From: an uncultured Clostridia bacterium | GTDB lineage: Bacteria; Bacillota; Clostridia; Christensenellales; Pumilibacteraceae | Assembly (NCBI GenBank): GCA_947589145.1 | Contig: CANQCB010000026.1 | Location: forward strand, 1 to 15,308 | DNA length: 15,308 bases | Direction: 5' to 3' | Part shown: piece after piece, positions 1 to 6,143 of the stretch | Layout: every line of letters starts with the position of its first letter | Position numbering within the stretch: position 1 is the first letter of the stretch | The notes under the pieces: generated by a model | What the model saw: only the letters and a program-made list of their open reading frames with translations | What the model was told of the DNA's origin: nothing | The model's database searches: none | Program-made: the position numbers and the translations under genes

Positions 1-2483
1 TCTTCCAAATAGACTTGCTCAAACTCGCTGTCGGTATGATAGGGCAGATAGTGGAAAGAAGCGTCCTTCATCGGGTGGGAAATTAGCTGTTTTCGTATGG
101 AATCTGCAAAATCGTGATATCCTCTTGCTTCAAGCATTTTTATATCATCTGCCTGCTTTTTCGTCAATTTCAGCTTCCCATTGTCGTCCTTGATGATTTT
201 CTCCACCGTTTCCTGATCCGGATAGTAATCGTCTGGTTTCATTGTCTGCACTTCGGAATTAAAGTTTTCGATATGCAGAAGGCTCGCCTCCTCGGGAACA
301 AGTTCTTCGGTCGTTTCAAAAGAACGACGCTCATAAAACGCCTTGCGGATCATGGCATTTGCCTCGGGCAAATCGTAATGCGAGCTGAAATACCGCACTC
401 CGTTGCGCTCATAAGTCATTGCAGAAAACGCCTTTTCAAGTGCATCCCGATATTCTAAAAGTTCTGCGCGGGAAAGAAAACCCAAGCTCTCTTTGGCAAT
501 TTCATTTACCCATAGGTCAAAATTCGCAACGATATTGCCGCGCTCCACTTTGTCGAGGCTTCCGCTGTCGGTAATAGAAAGTGATGTCGACATCTCCGCT
601 TGCTGAATAAGCGCATCCTGTCTTACCGCATCGGGAACAGCCAAAATCTTTGCGGCAATGTCCGACGGCGGTTCCACGTTCACAGCATGATACACCACTT
701 TCAGTTGGTAAAAATCCACTTTGGGTAACCGCAAATGGCGCATCCGCTCATAGCGTTTTAAGGTGGTTGCGTGAGCGTCCGCCCCGCTCTGAAATTCTTT
801 CAGCGAGATTTTATGTTGCTGTTCGAGTTGAAGATTCAGCGTTTCGGCATTGCTTTTATTGAGATAGATCAAAGCCGTTTCAATTTCATTTTTTTGCACT
901 TGGCGCAGACACCTACATGATGTCTGCAAAACCATATTAGTGGCGCAATCGCCTTCCTGCGATAAAATAATTCCTGTAAGACTCTTGCAGTCCCAGCCCT
1001 CTTTGCCGATCTGCACAAGTAAGATGATCTTCTTTGTAGAGAAGGGTTTATCAAGCGCTTGAAATTCAAGTTCGCTGTCCACTGGAATGGAATACTCTTT
1101 ATTGCCTCCATGATACTTCAAAACGACCGAAACGGGGTCGAGACCGTACTCCGAAACGGTTTTTTCCACAAGAGGATAGACCTGTTCTTCAAGCGTTCTA
1201 ATCGAACCACAATAGATTCCGAGCTTTGCACACGTCCCGTCGGGGTAGGTCGTATCTTTATATTGCTGCAAAAATTCCCGCACGCCGTTTTCTATAATTT
1301 CAAGACGCTTGTTGCTGTCGGAAATATATACTACGGGTTTTTTCAAAAAATTTCCGATACCATTCACAAGAGGATAGTAATATACGATATTTGCGATTTC
1401 TTTCATCGCAATCGCAATCTTGCCTGTCGCTTTGACTTTTTCTGTCCCTTGTAAGTAGGGTGTGCCCGAGAAGCCGATCACACTGTTGACACTTCCATGC
1501 CGCGCCCATTTACTGACGACCGAACGCAACTTTTTTTCGTCCGTCGCGGCATGATGTACTTCATCTATGAAAATGGAAAGATTGGGCAGTTTTCCGATCA
1601 GATTTCGGAGTTCGTTCGCCTGCCTGTCTTTTTCGTCCTCGCTTTCTTCAAACATGCTGATTTGACCTTTCGATTCGACGATGCCGTTCAAGATAACCTT
1701 TTCGGCGTTTGTGACGGCGACAAGCCCAAACAGTTTTTCGAGTGGTTGGTGAATGGCAATTTTTTGTACGTTAGGGTTCCTCGTTTTATTGGATTTCTTT
1801 GCCGTTTTGCTCTCGTCCAAGACCTCAAAAATCAGCATCTGCTTCAAGTTCGATGCCGCAGGCTCGGGGATGATCCAAGAAGGGTCAAAGTTCTGTATCG
1901 TCCTTAAACTCGGAACGACGGATGATTTCAAGCCAGAGGGCGCAATAATAATGCAGTTATGCGAGAACACCTGATTATCGGGTTCGTTGCAGGCAAAATA
2001 GAGATCTAAATAGATAAATACCGCCATGAGATACGTCTTGCCCGCACCCATAGGCAGACTGAAAAGATAGTCCGTATATGTAACGTGATAAAACGCCGCC
2101 TTAAAAAATTCCACGGCATCTACGCTCGTCGGCTCTTTCTTGATTGCTTCGCAAATACTCACGGATAGTTGATTTCCGTCATCGTCTTTCTGACTTGCGA
2201 ACTCATACAACGCAGCAAGCGCGGGCGAATTTTTCAGCGCTTCGCGCGTCGAAGTGGAGATTTCCAGATCATCAAGATCGAGACTATTGAATTTTCCCGC
2301 AGAGAACAACTTGACAAGCGGTTGATTTTCGCAGGCTATCTTCAAAAAAAGATAGGTCTTGATCGCGTCGATTTGCGCATCCCGCATTTGCCCTGTTCTT
2401 TCAATATAAGCAATGAGATCCTTCACGGAGTTTTCACCCCGCAACCACTCATCACGTTTTTTCGTTATCATTTTGTAAAACAT
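1..2483 (-). CDS. Type III restriction enzyme (Res)-like SF2 helicase, C-terminus outside window
   Basis: The frame is open from the ATG at 2483 to the window edge (827 codons plus two bases), so the C-terminal part is missing. SF2 helicase motifs appear in order: Walker A PMGAGKT (residues 144-150), DEVH box (307-310), SGTP motif III (339-342), EGWDCK motif V (495-500) and QTSCRCLR motif VI (520-527, both arginines kept). The EGWD motif V is typical of Res subunits of type III restriction systems, which translocate on DNA using ATP and carry a C-terminal nuclease domain. That domain would lie beyond the left edge and is not seen. The start is supported by AGAGG five bases upstream and a strong promoter. 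No methyltransferase (mod) gene lies upstream, where type III systems usually place it, so the partner is either downstream outside the window or absent. A related stand-alone defence helicase is an alternative. The ATPase assignment is firm; the restriction role is inferred. Confidence 0.85.
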   Translation of the reverse strand, partial: MFYKMITKKRDEWLRGENSVKDLIAYIERTGQMRDAQIDAIKTYLFLKIACENQPLVKLFSAGKFNSLDLDDLEISTSTREALKNSPALAALYEFASQKDDDGNQLSVSICEAIKKEPTSVDAVEFFKAAFYHVTYTDYLFSLPMGAGKTYLMAVFIYLDLYFACNEPDNQVFSHNCIIIAPSGLKSSVVPSLRTIQNFDPSWIIPEPAASNLKQMLIFEVLDESKTAKKSNKTRNPNVQKIAIHQPLEKLFGLVAVTNAEKVILNGIVESKGQISMFEESEDEKDRQANELRNLIGKLPNLSIFIDEVHHAATDEKKLRSVVSKWARHGSVNSVIGFSGTPYLQGTEKVKATGKIAIAMKEIANIVYYYPLVNGIGNFLKKPVVYISDSNKRLEIIENGVREFLQQYKDTTYPDGTCAKLGIYCGSIRTLEEQVYPLVEKTVSEYGLDPVSVVLKYHGGNKEYSIPVDSELEFQALDKPFSTKKIILLVQIGKEGWDCKSLTGIILSQEGDCATNMVLQTSCRCLRQVQKNEIETALIYLNKSNAETLNLQLEQQHKISLKEFQSGADAHATTLKRYERMRHLRLPKVDFYQLKVVYHAVNVEPPSDIAAKILAVPDAVRQDALIQQAEMSTSLSITDSGSLDKVERGNIVANFDLWVNEIAKESLGFLSRAELLEYRDALEKAFSAMTYERNGVRYFSSHYDLPEANAMIRKAFYERRSFETTEELVPEEASLLHIENFNSEVQTMKPDDYYPDQETVEKIIKDDNGKLKLTKKQADDIKMLEARGYHDFADSIRKQLISHPMKDASFHYLPYHTDSEFEQVYLE

Positions 2484-2518
2484 ATTTACCTCTTGTAGTC
2501 ACTCTGCGCTTTTAATTT

Positions 2519-2546
2519 ATTATAGCACATTCTCGCCAACTTTCAA
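2519..2546 (-). promoter_or_regulatory. Promoter of the Res-like helicase gene
   Basis: On the minus strand a -35 TTGAAA (2541-2546) is followed by a 16-base spacer and a perfect -10 TATAAT (2519-2524), preceded by TGC, which makes an extended -10. Transcription would begin near 2512, giving a leader of about 28 bases that carries the AGAGG ribosome site. Two small palindromes lie just upstream of the -35 box. Confidence 0.7.
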
Positions 2547-2911
2547 AGGGCATTTATGCCATTTTGGCAAAATTTTCCGATGTTTATACCCGAAAGCGGG
2601 TTTCCCGCTTGTTGAGGGGCGAAGTGGTTGCACTTGTAGTCTACTCTCCATTATCCCATGTGGGCATCCGTTTCTCTGCAAAATTTACGACAAATAAGCT
2701 ATGACGACACCTATAAAAATTTCTTCTATAAATTTTCTATGACAAATTAATATCAAGTTTCTTTTGGTTCATTGTCGTACGTATGAGTTAGCACAGAGTA
2801 CAATTCTCTTTGACGACTGCGTTTATATATTTTACAATATTTCGCTCGATGAGCCGACTAAGAAAAACTCGACAAGGAGGAAATTGACGAGTTAAAAAGC
2901 TCCGAACATAG

Positions 2912-2953
2912 AAAAAGCGCCCGACTTGAACCGATTGGGTTCAAATTGGGCGC
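2912..2953 (-). terminator. Intrinsic terminator of tRNA-Ser
   Basis: The inverted repeat has 16-base arms (2917-2932 and 2938-2953) with a five-base loop and only two non-Watson-Crick positions. On the minus strand one of these becomes a G-U pair. The stem is followed by five T residues on the minus strand (2912-2916). It begins five bases beyond the encoded CCA of the tRNA, so it fits a minus-strand terminator for that gene. Confidence 0.88.
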
Positions 2954-2956
2954 TTG

Positions 2957-3047
<91 letters not shown>

Positions 3048-3357
3048 ATGTGAGTGCTCTCGTACTTAAATCCGCAGCTTGATTATAATAACATATTCAA
3101 TTTCCAAAAGCAAGCATATAAACGTAAAAAACATAGCGGTCGGCTTGTTTTTATTCCGAAAAATTTTTTCGCTTGTTGTAAAACGTCAATGCCGAGTAAT
3201 TTCAAACATTGACTTTTGTTACCCCATATGCCCTTTTTTATGTTTCGCGTATTATCCCGCTCGTCACTCAACCAAAAAATAAAACAAAACGGATGTTTGG
3301 GAAAAATCAAAATGCAAAGCGGTTTTTCTATGCAAACGAGCAGGTCATGACGAGAAA
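3048..3357. other. Intergenic region between the HAD phosphatase gene and tRNA-Ser
   Basis: No convincing gene is seen in these 310 bases. Apart from the tRNA promoter it contains an inverted repeat GTCAATG/CATTGAC (3185-3191 and 3207-3213, 15-base loop), which could be a weak terminator for the upstream operon, and an A/T palindrome around 3157-3171. The short open frames on both strands have no ribosome site or recognisable product. Confidence 0.5.
3082..3109 (-). promoter_or_regulatory. Probable promoter of tRNA-Ser
   Basis: A perfect TATAAT (3082-3087, minus strand) lies about 35 bases before the mature tRNA 5' end, so transcription would start near 3075. The -35 region is weak; TTTTGG at 3104-3109 has a 16-base spacer. 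The -10 box carries this call. Confidence 0.45.
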
Positions 3358-3828
3358 TCAGCCATCGGACATATTGCAGAGGTATTCTATAAATTCCCTT
3401 ACTGCGCCTTTTCCGCCGTTATTTTTGCAAACATACGTGCATATCGCTTTTATACCGTTATCGGCGTCCGCAGGGCAACCGCGTTCCGCGCATAACGACA
3501 TGCAATCGAAGTCGTTCAAATCGTCGCCGATATATGCGCAATTTGAATAATCTATTTTCAGTTCATGTAAAATTTTGCTTAAAATCGCCGGCTTGTTGTC
3601 GACGCCCTGATAAACGAAGTCTATATTCAATTCCTTTGCTCTTCTTTCGACGATTGCCGACTTGCGACCCGTTATAACGGCCGTTTTTATTCCGTTTTGA
3701 GGCAAAATAACATTGATACCGTAACCGTCTTTTGCATTAAAAGACTTGAACAATTCTCCGTTATCTCCTATATTTATCGTTCCGTCGGTGAGCGTACCGT
3801 CAACGTCCATGATCAGTAATTTTATCAT
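3358..3828 (-). CDS. KdsC-like HAD-superfamily phosphatase
   Basis: This 156-residue protein belongs to the HAD superfamily, KdsC-like subgroup (C0-type, no cap domain). Visible motifs are DVDGTLTDG with nucleophile D8 and general acid D10, motif II VITGRKS (T53), the motif III lysine K79 in DNKP, and the metal-binding IGDDLND (D102/D103). The ending GGKGAVREF resembles the KdsC C-terminal GG-x-GAVRE segment. KdsC hydrolyses the phosphate of Kdo-8-phosphate; relatives in Gram-positive bacteria act on other sugar-acid phosphates such as nonulosonate precursors. No sugar-acid synthase or cytidylyltransferase lies nearby, so the substrate cannot be named. The start has GAGG 11 bases upstream. 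The gene follows a membrane-protein gene by 29 bases and is probably cotranscribed with it. The family is sure, the substrate unknown. Confidence 0.88.
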   Translation of the reverse strand: MIKLLIMDVDGTLTDGTINIGDNGELFKSFNAKDGYGINVILPQNGIKTAVITGRKSAIVERRAKELNIDFVYQGVDNKPAILSKILHELKIDYSNCAYIGDDLNDFDCMSLCAERGCPADADNGIKAICTYVCKNNGGKGAVREFIEYLCNMSDG

Positions 3829-3857
3829 TTTGCTATCCGCCTCTGATTAAGTGATCC

Positions 3858-4784
3858 TTACTTTTTATCTTCGTTATCATCCGCGGTCTGCTTCTTTGCC
3901 TTTTTAGCCGCAAAGTGCATCTTTATTTTATGAATGATATCGCACAGCTCGTCTTCGGACGGTTTTGCTTTGGTATCAATGTGCAGTTTTCCGTCCTCGC
4001 CTCTGTTTATTCGCGACAAACGGAATACTATATTATTCAATATCATAAGGGATATGCCGAATATCGTCGGCCAAATGAGTATCCACCACCAACCATGATA
4101 GGTGCTCGAAAGCCCCGAATCCTGGAAGAAGAAGGGATATGCAACGCCGTAAATTCCCATTTCTCTCAAGCCCGTTTCGCCGCCGTATATCGCGCTCGCT
4201 ATCATGCCGAAGAACAAGTCGAAGAAATAGAATATAGTCGGAGGCAATATGCCGATAGTGCCGTATATGGAGCGCGATTTCATTCGTTCCTCGAAGAGCA
4301 GCCACATGACCATGTAGCCCAGAGGCAGTACGAAGCGAGGAAGAAATGCGGCAAGGTCGAGCCAATAACCCGCCGTGGCAATCCCCGGGAAAATGGAATC
4401 GTAGTTAGTGGCAATTCCGGGAGCGGGTGTTTGCGGGACTAACCAATACTCCCCAATGCGGTTAACGAAGAACGCGCCGAGTACGAAGCCGAAGAGCATG
4501 CTGCTCATCGTGCAAAACTTCATGAGCGGTAATTTTTTGGAAAACTCGTGAGTCTTTCCCTGTCGAAGCGCGGCAATATTTTCGCAAAGCGCAGGGATCG
4601 TCACGATAAGCGACATTACGATCGTCCAATCGAAAAAGTCGGTAAAAAAGAAGAAATTGGGTTTCCCGTTTACTCCGCTTCCGCCGATCGACCAAAAGCC
4701 GATGGAGACGAGCAATCCGAAGATAGCCAACGCGATATATATCGAGCGATAAACTATCTGTGCAATTAAATTATTTTTCATCAT
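3858..4784 (-). CDS. Six-helix membrane protein of unknown function
   Basis: I do not recognise this 308-residue protein. About six hydrophobic segments are visible, near residues 12-33, 50-70, 90-112, 140-165, 173-200 and 230-256, so it should sit in the cytoplasmic membrane. An aromatic stretch (NFFFF near 43-47, YHGWWW near 229-234) and a GG-rich first loop stand out. The last 50 residues are hydrophilic, first mixed, then lysine-rich (AAKKAKK), then acidic, and are probably cytoplasmic. The start is ATG at 4784, with GGGGTG about seven bases upstream; a second ATG follows at once. It lies 59 bases after the FTR-like gene and 29 bases before the HAD phosphatase gene. No transporter or enzyme motif is evident. 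Confidence 0.85.
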   Translation of the reverse strand: MMKNNLIAQIVYRSIYIALAIFGLLVSIGFWSIGGSGVNGKPNFFFFTDFFDWTIVMSLIVTIPALCENIAALRQGKTHEFSKKLPLMKFCTMSSMLFGFVLGAFFVNRIGEYWLVPQTPAPGIATNYDSIFPGIATAGYWLDLAAFLPRFVLPLGYMVMWLLFEERMKSRSIYGTIGILPPTIFYFFDLFFGMIASAIYGGETGLREMGIYGVAYPFFFQDSGLSSTYHGWWWILIWPTIFGISLMILNNIVFRLSRINRGEDGKLHIDTKAKPSEDELCDIIHKIKMHFAAKKAKKQTADDNEDKK

Positions 4785-4843
4785 TCACCCCACGTACGCA
4801 TCGAAATTGACGCTATGACAGACGTAATACTCATCAAAATGCG

Positions 4844-5041
4844 TTATTTTTCCTTATAATACAGCATACAGTGGCAATAACCCTCGAAATCGGGGTCGGC
4901 TATTTGCATACGAAACTCTTCGCACATACATTTGTTCTCGGGAGTGCGAGGAAGTTTGCACGGGCAATAACCGCCTTTTGCTTTCAGCCCTTCCTGTATG
5001 CGCCGAACGACTTCGGCGTCATTGTTAAAACGTACTTTCAT
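4844..5041 (-). CDS. Ferredoxin:thioredoxin reductase catalytic-chain-like mini-protein
   Basis: This 65-residue protein has three C-x-C pairs: CPC (26-28), CMC (38-40) and CHC (56-58), ending CHCMLYY. This is the signature of the FTR catalytic beta subunit family, in which four cysteines hold a [4Fe-4S] cluster and two form the active disulfide that reduces thioredoxin. In plant and cyanobacterial FTR the spacing is CPC-x16-CPC-x8-CHC; here it is CPC-x9-CMC-x15-CHC, with the same 33-residue total. No variable-subunit gene is nearby. The start is seven bases after the prfB stop and lacks a good SD site, so translation is probably coupled to prfB. The family call is good. The electron donor and target are unknown. 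Confidence 0.82.
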   Translation of the reverse strand: MKVRFNNDAEVVRRIQEGLKAKGGYCPCKLPRTPENKCMCEEFRMQIADPDFEGYCHCMLYYKEK

Positions 5042-5048
5042 TCCGCGT

Positions 5049-6143
5049 TTATGATTTGCGAAGATAATCGCAAATAAATTCGAATATATTGCCGTCCATT
5101 ACCGCCTGAACGTTACTGTCCTCGTATCCCGTGCGGTGATCTTTAACAAGCGTGTAAGGACAGAAAACGTATGACCTTATCTGACTGCCCCACTCTATTT
5201 TTTTCAGTTCGCCTTTTATGTCCTGCGCCTTGGCAAGCTGTTCCTGAATGCGGAGTTCAACGAGCTTGCTTATAAGCATTCTCATGGCGTATTCTTTATT
5301 TTGCGTCTGACTGCGCTGGGTCTGACAACTCGTAACTATACCCGTAGGCAAATGTGTTATACGAACCGCCGAATCGGTTTTATTGATATGCTGACCGCCG
5401 GCGCCGCTGCTCCTGTACGTATCGACGCGTAAATCTTTGTCTTCGATTTTTATTTCGGTATCGTTTTCTATTTCCGGCATTACTTCCAAACTCGCAAACG
5501 ACGTGTGACGGCGTGCGTTGGAATCGAATGGAGATATACGCACGAGACGATGTACGCCCTTTTCGGCTTTCAGATAGCCGTATGCGTTGTCGCCGGTAAC
5601 TTTGAAAGTAACGGTCTTTATCCCCGCTTCGTCGCCGGGAAGAAAGTCCAACTCCTCATATCCGTAACCCATTTTATCGCAGAACATTTGGTACATGCGG
5701 TACAGCATACTCGTCCAATCTTGCGCTTCCGTGCCGCCTGCGCCGGCGTGGAGCATCAAAATCGCATTGCAAGAGTCGTATTCGCCTTTAAGAAGGGACT
5801 GAATGTGCAACTTTTCCAAAGGCTCGGTCAGCTTTTCGATTTCCGAAGCGACCTCACCGAGTCCCTTTTCGTCATTCTCCTCTGCCGTAATGTCGAGCAA
5901 CGCTTCGAGATCCGCAAGATCCGACTTCATTTTGAGAATGCCGTCGAGTTTATCCCCGATATTCTTTGCTTCGCGATTTATTTGCTCCGCGCGTTTCAAG
6001 TCCGAATAAAGGTCGGGATTTTCCTGTTCCTTTCGGAGCTCGTCATATTTTGCTTGAAGCACGGGCAAATCGGCGGCGGACTCTATGCCGTCGAGTTTGG
6101 CGATCATTTCTTTGAGTTTGATTTTAAGATCGTCACTGAGCAT
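5049..6143 (-). CDS. prfB: Peptide chain release factor 2 (RF2)
   Basis: RF2 recognises UGA and UAA stop codons and triggers peptidyl-tRNA hydrolysis on the ribosome. The product has 364 residues, close to the 365 of E. coli RF2. The stop-codon recognition tripeptide SPF (204-206) marks it as RF2 rather than RF1, and the catalytic GGQ lies at 249-251 within SSGAGGQHINKTDS. The N-terminal 115 residues are helical and charged, as in the family. The reading frame is continuous from ATG: the programmed +1 frameshift at an in-frame UGA near codon 26, found in many prfB genes, is absent. The start lies inside the end of secA (11-base overlap), with GCGGA shortly upstream as ribosome site. The secA-prfB order is conserved in Bacillus and relatives. 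Confidence 0.97.
   Translation of the reverse strand: MLSDDLKIKLKEMIAKLDGIESAADLPVLQAKYDELRKEQENPDLYSDLKRAEQINREAKNIGDKLDGILKMKSDLADLEALLDITAEENDEKGLGEVASEIEKLTEPLEKLHIQSLLKGEYDSCNAILMLHAGAGGTEAQDWTSMLYRMYQMFCDKMGYGYEELDFLPGDEAGIKTVTFKVTGDNAYGYLKAEKGVHRLVRISPFDSNARRHTSFASLEVMPEIENDTEIKIEDKDLRVDTYRSSGAGGQHINKTDSAVRITHLPTGIVTSCQTQRSQTQNKEYAMRMLISKLVELRIQEQLAKAQDIKGELKKIEWGSQIRSYVFCPYTLVKDHRTGYEDSNVQAVMDGNIFEFICDYLRKS

Noticed and set aside
2874..2895. A perfect AAGGAGG with a following TTG start
   Set aside because: The frame closes after three codons. The surrounding sequence is an imperfect inverted repeat, so no gene is supported.
2917..2953. T-arm-like GGTTCAA sequences that suggested a tRNA fragment
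   Set aside because: They arise from the inverted repeat of the terminator. There is no acceptor or anticodon stem, and the T-run and position explain the element fully.
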